From Crocinitomix catalasitica ATCC 23190 (GTDB lineage Bacteria; Bacteroidota; Bacteroidia; Flavobacteriales_D; Crocinitomicaceae), in assembly GCF_000621625.1 (NCBI RefSeq), contig NZ_JHXV01000034.1, forward strand, positions 1 through 49,170: DNA of 49,170 bases. Direction: 5' to 3'. A program made the translations under genes and the position numbers. Positions 6,910 to 14,774 of the stretch are shown one piece after another; within the stretch, counting starts at the first letter, position 1; the number at the start of each line of letters is the position of its first letter. Under the pieces are notes generated by a model, which saw nothing but the letters and a program-made list of their open reading frames with translations, was not told the DNA's origin and did no database searches.

Positions 6910-8768
6910 TATTTACCAAGGTATAGTTTTTTACTCAATAGTGTTGTACTTCCCACTAAAGTTACAACATAAATTCCATTAGCGAATTGAGGTACCACGA
7001 ATTGCATTTCTCCTTCATTTGCTTGCAGTGGCATCGAGCCAATTAATTTACCTTGGATGTCTAATATTTGAACTTCTAAATTATCATCGTAAATATTATA
7101 CCAGCTTAATTGAATTGTGTTTTTAGTCGGTTGAAAAATATTAAATGTTTTAGTTTCTGTAGTCTTTGTAAGACCACTGGAAGGATCTCCAAATTTAAAT
7201 GAGAATACTCTTGTTTTTCTTGCTCCACCAGGGCCTACATATTGACCTGTAAACCAAAATGTTTCATCATCGGTAGGGTCAATTGTCATATGGGCATAAT
7301 CCCCGTATCTAGCACTTGTTGTTTGGGAGCCAGTACCAGCAATGCCAACCTCTTCAATAATAGTCATCTCTCCTAGAGGATCAGCACTGTGTCGTCCTGT
7401 AAATCGTAATCCTGCATAATCATCAGGTCCACTAAAGGAGTATGCCAAACCAATATTCCCCCAATAGTCCATAGATATACCACTGATCCATCTGCTATTT
7501 TCTTCGTCCGGTGAATGCGTCCCTTGTTGATAAATAGACCAAGTTTCTGTATTGTTATCTCTTAATTCGTACCATCTCACGCCTGCGCGGTCCGTATCAT
7601 CTACATCAACTGTTTGACTTAGAACGATAGTGTTATAACCGTCAAAACGTCTGTATTGTGCACGATACATTAATATTGAATTAATTGGATCAAGTTTTTG
7701 TGAGGTGCCTCTTTGTCTTATATCTGCGTACGTACCTGAAAAAACAGAATTAAATGGAGCCGTAGTCAAACTTTGGCTGATAGTAATTGTAGAGGTTTCA
7801 GGAGCATCCCAATTGACTGTGGCTTTTAAAACTTTTATATGGTCGACATCAACACCGTCGAATGAATCGTCTTGAACTACAAAGAAATAGCAAGGCTCAT
7901 CAATTTCAGGTTCATTAGGACCATCAGCATCAGCAGGTAAATGACTACGAAAATCACCATCCGGCAAGTCTGGAAAAGTCATTTTAATAATTCGTGCACC
8001 AGGATCACCTAACAGCATTTTATCTCGTTCAAAAACGCAACAATTATCATCATCCGCATTAGCAGACATATAATAACCGTTAGACCATACACTGTATTTA
8101 GGATAATCAGGGAATTCATCAAATGAAAAAGTATAAGCATAGTATTCACCTAGAGGATCGGATGATTGAGATACAGCAATCATTACGCCTGTATCATCCA
8201 TATCAGGAAGTAGGTAGAATTGACTGATAAACCATCTTTCCGCAAATTTATCATACATCACAATTGGGTCACCTCTTCCTTCTACACCCCATATTAAATC
8301 TAATGAAATAGCACTTGCAGCTGCAGTTCCGTCTTTGTTAAATACGCGATATTGATCATTTACGGCTTGTAAAAAATAATCTGTACCAGCAGCACCAGTT
8401 GGATCAGGAGGTAAAGAACCTAATTGACCGTCCCAATTTTCTTGTATCATATTGCGTCCGCTAATTTGGGCAGGCGATTTTTGAATGAGAGGATCAATAT
8501 TTTTGAATTGAGGAATACCAATGTCTGATATATTATTTTTATTGGTGTCTCTATGTATTTTTCGATCTCTATCGCTGTCAGGCACATTTTTTTGTTGATA
8601 TTCAGTTCCTTCAATTGCCGATAAAAGATCTCTTAATGCCGGTGTTTTATAAAAATTAGAACATTTTTCGATTTTAGTTTTAGAATCGTGCACTTCCTTG
8701 TCAGTTTGAGAGAAACTAAAATTAACAAGGAATAATTGCAAGAAAAAAAATGGAATGATTCGGTTCAT
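6909..8768 (-). CDS. Secreted protein with T9SS type A C-terminal sorting domain
   Basis: 619 residues. The signal peptide is MNRIIPFFFLQLFLVNFSFSQ. The central region (about 100-540) begins with GSLPPDPTGAAGTDYFLQAV and continues with repeated strand-rich segments such as WFISQFYL and YWGNIGLAYSFSGPDDYAG, suggesting a beta-propeller or sialidase-like fold with unknown ligand. The last ~75 residues (FNIFQPTKNTIQLSW ... NGIYVVTLVGS ... KKLYLGK) form a T9SS type A sorting domain, which directs export and removal by PorU. It would be a client of the PorU/PorV machinery encoded about 6 kb away. A near-consensus -7 box TACCTTTA lies at 8795-8802 on the minus strand. It is translationally coupled to the downstream lipoprotein. 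Confidence 0.85.
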   Translation of the reverse strand: MNRIIPFFFLQLFLVNFSFSQTDKEVHDSKTKIEKCSNFYKTPALRDLLSAIEGTEYQQKNVPDSDRDRKIHRDTNKNNISDIGIPQFKNIDPLIQKSPAQISGRNMIQENWDGQLGSLPPDPTGAAGTDYFLQAVNDQYRVFNKDGTAAASAISLDLIWGVEGRGDPIVMYDKFAERWFISQFYLLPDMDDTGVMIAVSQSSDPLGEYYAYTFSFDEFPDYPKYSVWSNGYYMSANADDDNCCVFERDKMLLGDPGARIIKMTFPDLPDGDFRSHLPADADGPNEPEIDEPCYFFVVQDDSFDGVDVDHIKVLKATVNWDAPETSTITISQSLTTAPFNSVFSGTYADIRQRGTSQKLDPINSILMYRAQYRRFDGYNTIVLSQTVDVDDTDRAGVRWYELRDNNTETWSIYQQGTHSPDEENSRWISGISMDYWGNIGLAYSFSGPDDYAGLRFTGRHSADPLGEMTIIEEVGIAGTGSQTTSARYGDYAHMTIDPTDDETFWFTGQYVGPGGARKTRVFSFKFGDPSSGLTKTTETKTFNIFQPTKNTIQLSWYNIYDDNLEVQILDIQGKLIGSMPLQANEGEMQFVVPQFANGIYVVTLVGSTTLLSKKLYLGK

Positions 8769-8890
8769 TTCAGGTCAATAATTGAATTTAACACTAAAGG
8801 TAAGCATTTATTAAGATAATAATTTCCGACGGCTATGTTCAGAAAATAGAATTGATATTTTTTTATAAGAGCTAGACAGCTTAATATTTT

Positions 8891-8898
8891 TATCTTTG
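8891..8898 (+). promoter_or_regulatory. Promoter -7 box for the PlsC-like gene
   Basis: TATCTTTG matches TAnnTTTG exactly. The predicted start of transcription near 8904 leaves a leader of only about 13 nt before the TTG at 8918. This supports that TTG as the real start codon. Confidence 0.6.
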
Positions 8899-8917
8899 CT
8901 TCTAAAAATAACCAGCT

Positions 8918-9688
8918 TTGAATCTGTTTAAAAAAAATATTTTTGGCCAAAAAATTTTCATCAAGAAAATAATTATCCGAATTTTTGGAACAATCGTTTA
9001 TGGTCGATTTAATTGGACACATAAAACGGAAATTCAAGGTGCTGAGATTTTCAATCAAATTCAAGATAGAAATGTATTGATTGTTTCAAATCATCAGACC
9101 TACTTTGCAGATGTTTCTTTTTTCCTTCACGTAATTCATGCGGCGTTAACTGGACATCCTAATGATATCAGATATCCAGGATTTTTAAAGTGTAAAAAGC
9201 ACAATATTTATTATGTGGCGGCTGAAGAAACCATGAAATCTGGCTTCTTGCCTAAAATTCTTGCTTTATCAGGGGCAGTAACAGTTAATCGATCGTGGAG
9301 AGCGAATGGAGAAAATGTGAGAAGGGTTGTTGATAAATCAGAAGTTAAAAATATTGATAAAGCATTGAATGATGGCTGGGTAATTACTTTTCCACAAGGA
9401 ACTACTAAACCGTATACTCCGGGTAGAGTAGGGACTGCTATTCTAATTAAAAAGCATCAACCTATTGTTATTCCGGTTGTAATAGATGGATTTAGAAGAG
9501 CATTTGATAAAAAGGGATTGAAAAACAAGAAAAAGAGAAGTACTTTAAGAATGACAGTTAAAGCACCTCTCGATATTGATTATTCAAATACAGTTGAAGA
9601 TATATTAGCTCAGTTGATGACTTCTATTGAGCAATCTTCTGAATTTGACACAATGACATCCTTAAAAAAGGAAAATGCTTTAAAATAA
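8918..9688 (+). CDS. PlsC-like 1-acylglycerol-3-phosphate acyltransferase family protein
   Basis: 256 residues of the LPLAT/PlsC fold, likely acylating a lysophospholipid or another lipid at the inner membrane. Motif I is NHQTYFAD (58-65), so the spacing is HX5D rather than the usual HX4D. Motif II is around VNRSWR (123-128). Motif III is FPQGTTKP (158-165), with Gln where canonical enzymes have Glu in FPEGTRS. Motif IV is IVIPVVI (183-189). The same variants occur in a Bacteroidota-specific branch as I remember it. The start is TTG at 8918: the next in-frame ATG is at residue 106, past motif I, and a promoter box sits 20 bp upstream. The stop is 1 bp from the convergent stop of the MuiA-like gene. 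Confidence 0.82.
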   Translation: MNLFKKNIFGQKIFIKKIIIRIFGTIVYGRFNWTHKTEIQGAEIFNQIQDRNVLIVSNHQTYFADVSFFLHVIHAALTGHPNDIRYPGFLKCKKHNIYYVAAEETMKSGFLPKILALSGAVTVNRSWRANGENVRRVVDKSEVKNIDKALNDGWVITFPQGTTKPYTPGRVGTAILIKKHQPIVIPVVIDGFRRAFDKKGLKNKKKRSTLRMTVKAPLDIDYSNTVEDILAQLMTSIEQSSEFDTMTSLKKENALK

Positions 9689-9689
9689 C

Positions 9690-11399
9690 TTAGTATTGTG
9701 CCAGATTGATTGGCTTCGTTCGATCATACTTGATGGTATACTTGATTTCAAAATCTTTTAATTCACCAGCCTTTAATTTCTCATTCCATTGTAATAATCC
9801 TGTTATCAAATTCAAATTAGCTTTGTCCTTTTCTAAAACCTCAATCTCAATGTCTTTATCGCGAACTACAGGAATTTGATCTTGGATAATCAGCTCAATA
9901 TTTGATCGGTTTTGGTTCTTAACGGATATTTGATATGCGTAAGTTTTCTCAATTTTATCTCCAACTATTTTTTCTTTAGTTTCATTTTTAAGTAGGGTAC
10001 GTTTTACTGAAATATTCGATGTGCGTCCTAAGCTTAAATCTAAAGTATCATTCATTTGAGCAGGGTTTAATTGTGTTGCTCCTATATAACTCCCATCATG
10101 AAAAATGGTCGCTCTGCCAGGTAGAATATTTAAAGCATCTAAATTTGTAATTCTTGCCACTAAATAAACACCTATGTCCATTTTTGGAACCGTGAAATAC
10201 ATGTATTTACTTTCTAGTTCTGCTCTTTTGATGAGGACCATATTTTTTTGATTGTCAGACGCAATGGAATAAGACAAGTTAATTGCATATTCTACTGATA
10301 TCATTTGCTGAACTTCAGTAGTAAATTCAAATGCATTTTGTGAATTAATAATGGCAGGTTCAGCAGCAATAGATTCGGAACGCAAACTTTTACTTAAATC
10401 GATCTCATCCAACATTTCATCGTTTGCTTCATATTGATCCTTTTCCTTTTTCATGCTTGACTTATCTAAATAACCTATTTGAGGGTTATAATCCAAATAC
10501 CATGGGTATAAATTTGGTTTTGTTTTATTTTCGTAAGGGTTATTTGTCGATAAATTTAATTTTACATTATCCCAATCTATTCCTGTGTTTTGATAAACCT
10601 CGGCTTTATAAGTAAGTTCAATAGAATTCGCCTTGTCGTCACTTCTTAAATCATAAAGAGGGTTCCATCCAGCATTATTTACCAGATAACTAATATCTAA
10701 ACTACCGGTTGTATAAGCGTCAGCTGATATTGTAATGACGATTTGATAAATTGGTGATTGGTTTTGAATCGGAGTTAAATTGTTATTTGCATTGTAATTG
10801 TTAAGATTTGCCAATCGCGTATGCATTCTATTTTCACTCTTTAAAAGTATAGTTTGTGTTCTGCTTAATGCTAATAGTGATGCATTGATTGTATTCATTT
10901 TAAGATGATAGAAATTTATGGCATCTTGCAGTAGAGGGATAGAGTCGTTCACTTTTCCCGTTCCTTTAATAGTTCCATTGTTTTCAATGATTCTTTTTTG
11001 GTTGTTTAGAACTTCAATTTTTTGTTGTAATTCAAGTTTAGAAAAGGTCATTTCAAATAATGAATCTTGTAATTGTTTAATCTCTTTTCGGATATTTGGT
11101 GGAATATTATTTGGGTCTGGTGCGAGCGTAGGTTCGGGGTACTTTATTTTAATTTTCGAATCAAGAATCACCATATTTCCCGTGGCTTTGATTTGTAATG
11201 TATTTGAGTTGATGGTAGGACTAACGTTACTAACTACTATTTCTGTTATTCCTTTTTGTGCAACGTAATTACCTGTTCTGTTTATTTGTGCGCCTTGTTG
11301 ATAGACTACAACTTTATTTATTTTTGTAGGTATGTCGTTTGCCGCTTTTGAAAAGGGTATTGTGAGAGAGATGATGATGAATGCAAGTATATTTTTCAT
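9690..11399 (-). CDS. DUF4139 / mucoidy-inhibitor MuiA-like secreted protein
   Basis: ATG 11399 gives a 569-residue protein with signal peptide MKNILAFIIISLTIPFSKA. An upstream ATG at 11429 would add MTNVQVEKNI in front of the signal peptide and is less likely. The N-terminal region (DUF4140-like, KINKVVVYQQGAQINR) is followed by a coiled coil (about 90-130) and a long beta-rich DUF4139 region that includes SYLVNNAGWNPLYDLRSD and ends in FEIKYTIKYDR. Bacterial members are annotated as mucoidy inhibitor MuiA-like; the biochemical function is not known. It is predicted to be periplasmic or outer-surface. It follows the gldJ terminator, so it should have its own promoter, but no TAnnTTTG box was found. 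Confidence 0.8.
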   Translation of the reverse strand: MKNILAFIIISLTIPFSKAANDIPTKINKVVVYQQGAQINRTGNYVAQKGITEIVVSNVSPTINSNTLQIKATGNMVILDSKIKIKYPEPTLAPDPNNIPPNIRKEIKQLQDSLFEMTFSKLELQQKIEVLNNQKRIIENNGTIKGTGKVNDSIPLLQDAINFYHLKMNTINASLLALSRTQTILLKSENRMHTRLANLNNYNANNNLTPIQNQSPIYQIVITISADAYTTGSLDISYLVNNAGWNPLYDLRSDDKANSIELTYKAEVYQNTGIDWDNVKLNLSTNNPYENKTKPNLYPWYLDYNPQIGYLDKSSMKKEKDQYEANDEMLDEIDLSKSLRSESIAAEPAIINSQNAFEFTTEVQQMISVEYAINLSYSIASDNQKNMVLIKRAELESKYMYFTVPKMDIGVYLVARITNLDALNILPGRATIFHDGSYIGATQLNPAQMNDTLDLSLGRTSNISVKRTLLKNETKEKIVGDKIEKTYAYQISVKNQNRSNIELIIQDQIPVVRDKDIEIEVLEKDKANLNLITGLLQWNEKLKAGELKDFEIKYTIKYDRTKPINLAQY

Positions 11400-11441
11400 G
11401 ATGTTTTTTTCTACCTGTACATTTGTCATTCACTTTGGTTC

Positions 11442-11476
11442 AAAAAAAAAGCCTACTTTTTAAAAAGTAGGCTTTT
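11442..11476 (-). terminator. Intrinsic terminator of the porP-gldJ transcript
   Basis: A perfect inverted repeat (11447-11476) with arms AAAAGCCTAC and GTAGGCTTTT around TTTTTAAAAA. On the minus strand, the gldJ direction, it is followed by a run of nine U (11450-11442). It lies 22 bp past the gldJ stop. Confidence 0.85.
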
Positions 11477-11497
11477 AAATATATTTTAAAATGATCT

Positions 11498-13552
11498 CTA
11501 TCTGTATCTTCCTAGACCTTTAGGACTTCCCATTCTGTCCATTGCACATCTGAATCCAATTGTTGCAGATGATTGATCTTGATCTAAAAAACGTCTGTTT
11601 GAACCTACAATCCAATAAGCTCTATCTCTCCAAGATCCACCTTTGTATACTCTAGAATCATCAGAGATTAATGTAGTAGGCCAACTTGTTTTGTCGTTAG
11701 GCTTAATTTGATTTCCGTTTAAATCGAATTCTTCGTGATCATTTTGATACATTACTAAAGATTGATCTCTAACACCTGCGTTAATATCATTCTTACGCTC
11801 ATCATCATTAAATCTTGAAGATGATTCGAAATCACCATCTAAATGATCTTTATAATCTGCATTTCTATAATTTCTTCTGTTGATGTTTTCTTCAGCAACA
11901 ACTTCTCTATATTTAAGATTCCCTGGAGTATTCACAATATAAGAAGAGATACCTTCTCTAAGGATTGGAATAATTTCTAGTGGGTATTCATTACCAACAC
12001 CATCGGCACGAATAAATCTAGGATCAATTCCATCAAATAAACCATCAAAGATGTTTGTTTGAATAGTTTCAGAAGCTTCCATGTAGAATTGATCATCTGC
12101 CATTTGAATTGCTCTATCAACTACAATGTTTAATTCATCTAATAACAATAATTCTAAAGAATCCTTTGCTTTACTTTTTGATAAGTAAACTCGTTCAGGA
12201 GGACTATTATAAAAATCGATATCATTTCTTGATTTCACATTTTTAGACATCCCTTCAAACATAATAGAAGTTGTATCCGTATTACCTGGTACGTGCTCTT
12301 GTGCAGAAATTCTTTGGAATCTTTTACTTTCAAATTCGTGTAAGAATTCTTTAATTCCATGAACATCATAAAGAATTTGTGTAGTTTTTTCATCAATCAC
12401 ACCGTCATTACCAAGGACTTTGGTTTTGAAAACGTTACCTCTAAATGGTCTAAACTCGTCAAAATCTTCGTGAGATAAAGGACGGTAAACATCCATTACC
12501 CATTCCGATACGTTACCAGCCATATGGTATAAACCATAATCATTTGGCCAATAAGAATCAACAGGAGCAGTAACGTCAGCAGCATCATTTAAAGCACCTG
12601 CTGCGCCCATATAATCACCTCTTCCTCTAACAAAGTTTGCTCTAATATCACCTTGAAATTCTTTATTGTCTTGTCTAACCCAGTGTCCAGTCCAAGGATA
12701 AGTTCTTCTATTTTCAATTACACCTGGATCTTCAGCATTCGTCATACTTCCGACTAAACCATAATAAGCAAATTCCCATTCAGCTTCAGTTGGGAGTCTA
12801 TATTTTGGTAAAAGAATACCATCCTCCATTCGAACAATTCGTTGTCCTAGATCTTTTTTCTTACCACTCCAACCTTGATTAGGAGATAAGTTTCTCAAAA
12901 AGTTTTCTTCTTGTGGATGATATTGATCGGCTAAATAGGCATCAGTTGTGAATGGCTCACCACCTTGATCAGGATTCAAAGCCAATACACCTTCTCTTAC
13001 TAATATAAACTCGTTAACTCGATCAGATCTCCAAGAACAAAAATCATTTGCTTGTTTCCAACTAACTCCAACAACAGGATAGTTTTGGTAAGAAGGGTGA
13101 CGTAAATAATACTCAACGTAAGGTTCGTTATAAGCCATCGGGCTTCTCCAACATAGAGTATCAGGCAATGCTTGTCTGTATATCATTGGAAACTCTTCGT
13201 AAGTTCTTTTTACCCAATATAAATATTCTAACCAGTTAAAGTTAGTTACCTCAAATTGGTCAATATAGAAAGAAGACACAGTTACACGTCTTGGAATATT
13301 ATTCCATTCGTAAGTAACATCTTGCTCAGATCTACCCATAGTGAAAGTACCACCTTCAACTAAAATTAGCCCAGGACCAGTTTCTTGATCGAAAAATGGA
13401 ACTTTTTGAAAGCCGCCATTTTGTGGGTTGTTAAATTCCCAACCTGTAGTATTAGATCGTTCTCTTGAACAAGCCATCAGAGCCATCCCAGCTAACACTA
13501 TAAGAAATAGTCTATTCCCCTTCATTTTTAATGATTTAATTTGCGTTTTCAT
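11498..13552 (-). CDS. gldJ: Gliding motility / T9SS-associated lipoprotein GldJ
   Basis: 684 residues. A type II signal peptide (MKGNRLFLIVLAGMALMACS, from Met10) gives an outer-membrane lipoprotein. The FGE-sulfatase (SUMF1-like) fold is split: the first part runs from GPGLILVEGGTFTMG through PVVGVSWKQANDFC and RLPTEAEWEFAYYG to HMAGNVSEWVMDVY, and the last part is YKGGSWRD to IGFRCAMDRMG near the C-terminus. About 260 residues (roughly 372-635) lie between. Sequence pieces match GldJ rather than GldK. GldJ stabilises the GldK/GldN rings and is needed for gliding and secretion. It has its own promoter box at 13575-13582 and may also be read from the PorP/SprF gene upstream. A terminator follows. 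Confidence 0.9.
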   Translation of the reverse strand: MKTQIKSLKMKGNRLFLIVLAGMALMACSRERSNTTGWEFNNPQNGGFQKVPFFDQETGPGLILVEGGTFTMGRSEQDVTYEWNNIPRRVTVSSFYIDQFEVTNFNWLEYLYWVKRTYEEFPMIYRQALPDTLCWRSPMAYNEPYVEYYLRHPSYQNYPVVGVSWKQANDFCSWRSDRVNEFILVREGVLALNPDQGGEPFTTDAYLADQYHPQEENFLRNLSPNQGWSGKKKDLGQRIVRMEDGILLPKYRLPTEAEWEFAYYGLVGSMTNAEDPGVIENRRTYPWTGHWVRQDNKEFQGDIRANFVRGRGDYMGAAGALNDAADVTAPVDSYWPNDYGLYHMAGNVSEWVMDVYRPLSHEDFDEFRPFRGNVFKTKVLGNDGVIDEKTTQILYDVHGIKEFLHEFESKRFQRISAQEHVPGNTDTTSIMFEGMSKNVKSRNDIDFYNSPPERVYLSKSKAKDSLELLLLDELNIVVDRAIQMADDQFYMEASETIQTNIFDGLFDGIDPRFIRADGVGNEYPLEIIPILREGISSYIVNTPGNLKYREVVAEENINRRNYRNADYKDHLDGDFESSSRFNDDERKNDINAGVRDQSLVMYQNDHEEFDLNGNQIKPNDKTSWPTTLISDDSRVYKGGSWRDRAYWIVGSNRRFLDQDQSSATIGFRCAMDRMGSPKGLGRYR

Positions 13553-13574
13553 TATTGAATACTTTATGCTATAA

Positions 13575-13582
13575 CAAATATA
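13575..13582 (-). promoter_or_regulatory. Promoter -7 box for gldJ
   Basis: On the minus strand this reads TATATTTG, an exact TAnnTTTG match. A TTTG lies at 13608-13611 as a possible -33 element, but the 25-bp spacing is longer than usual. The predicted leader is about 17 nt. Confidence 0.55.
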
Positions 13583-13624
13583 TATTTTATAGTTACACCT
13601 TTTTATACAAAATGGTTACATTTT

Positions 13625-14614
13625 TTAGAAAGATGGACAAGAAATTGTTCTAAAACTTTTTAATTTTTCTTTACAGCTTAAGTTAAAACCTAAAGAAAGT
13701 TCGTGTGATCCTCCCGAAGCATTCGTCAAAGGAGAAATTGTAATATCATAACTATATCCTAATCTAAAGTTTCCAGCGTCAACTCCAATTGAAAGTATAA
13801 AAGCATCACGTGCACGCCACCATGCTCCAGCAGTAAACGCCCCATACTTAATATAAGTTCCAAAATTTAATTGCATAAAACCATCTTGGTAGGTATATAT
13901 AATGTTTGGAGAGATAGATGTTACATTACTGTATTGTGATCCTTTTCCAAATTCTATATTCGTTCCAATATGTGCCGTAAAACGCATTGGTAAATTACTC
14001 TGACCGTCAGGATTTAGAATTAAACTCTCTTCTGGTGTGTTTAAGTGCTTAGCAGCGAAACCAAAATAAAAGTTCTCAGAATAACCAACAATACCTGCTG
14101 ATAAATCAATGAATCCTTTAGTACCCCAACCATTGTCTAATAATCTACCTCTTGGTAAATCTCCTGTCTGGTAAATAAAACCTCTTCGAGGATCAATTTG
14201 ATCGCCAAATGTTAGTTTGTTCCAATCAATAAATTTTTGATTCCACCCAGCTTGAGCGCCAATCAAAAAAGTAAATTTCCTAGAAACTTGTAAGTGATAG
14301 CTATATGCTAAATTAACAGTCGACCAGTTTAAAGTGTTTTTACCAGCCATATCATTGGTTACCATCACTGCTATACCACCACGTAAAATATTTACATATT
14401 GGTCGTAAGAAATACTGTTGGTAACAAATGCGCCTGAAATAGAAGGCCATTGGTTTCGGTAATTCAAATTAAACCTTGGGCATCCATGGGATCCTGCCAT
14501 GGCCGGGTTCAAATAAATAGGGTTGGCGTAAAATTGCGTAAACTCTGGGTCCTGTGCTTTCGCACTTAGACCAATGAATACCGCAAACACCCCAATAAGT
14601 AGTTTTTTCATCAT
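13625..14614 (-). CDS. PorP/SprF-family type IX secretion outer-membrane protein
   Basis: 329 residues. The signal peptide MMKKLLIGVFAVFIGLSAKAQ is followed by the family hallmark DPEFTQFYANPIYLNPAMAG, then alternating amphipathic strands of a 14-strand-type outer-membrane barrel (for example YFGFAAKHLN, FRLGYSYDITISPL, HELSLGFNL). Family members partner with specific T9SS cargo, often with large adhesins or type B sorting domains, and with PorE/PorK/PorN. It has a C-terminal Cys pair (LSCKEK and ISCPSF). It lies 72 bp upstream of gldJ on the same strand and is divergent from porU. The giant repeat protein at the right end of the window is a possible client, but no adjacency supports this. 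Confidence 0.9.
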   Translation of the reverse strand: MMKKLLIGVFAVFIGLSAKAQDPEFTQFYANPIYLNPAMAGSHGCPRFNLNYRNQWPSISGAFVTNSISYDQYVNILRGGIAVMVTNDMAGKNTLNWSTVNLAYSYHLQVSRKFTFLIGAQAGWNQKFIDWNKLTFGDQIDPRRGFIYQTGDLPRGRLLDNGWGTKGFIDLSAGIVGYSENFYFGFAAKHLNTPEESLILNPDGQSNLPMRFTAHIGTNIEFGKGSQYSNVTSISPNIIYTYQDGFMQLNFGTYIKYGAFTAGAWWRARDAFILSIGVDAGNFRLGYSYDITISPLTNASGGSHELSLGFNLSCKEKLKSFRTISCPSF

Positions 14615-14635
14615 TCTAACTTGGTGTTATAGTAC

Positions 14636-14643
14636 CAAAAATA
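14636..14643 (-). promoter_or_regulatory. Promoter -7 box for the PorP/SprF gene
   Basis: On the minus strand this reads TATTTTTG, matching TAnnTTTG. It is 22 bp from the ATG at 14614. No good -33 element is seen. Confidence 0.5.
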
Positions 14644-14774
14644 TTAATTTTGCTTAAATACCTAATATTTTAAAAGTCAAATATGGTAAAAAGAAATTAA
14701 ATCTTTATCAAGATTTGCAATAATAGCTAATTTAGTTCGTTTTTAAAACAAAATCGACATCTCTTTGTTCAATT

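Noticed and set aside
8765-9064. Minus-strand frame across the divergent region and the PlsC-like gene
   Set aside because: It overlaps motif I of the acyltransferase and has no recognisable features.
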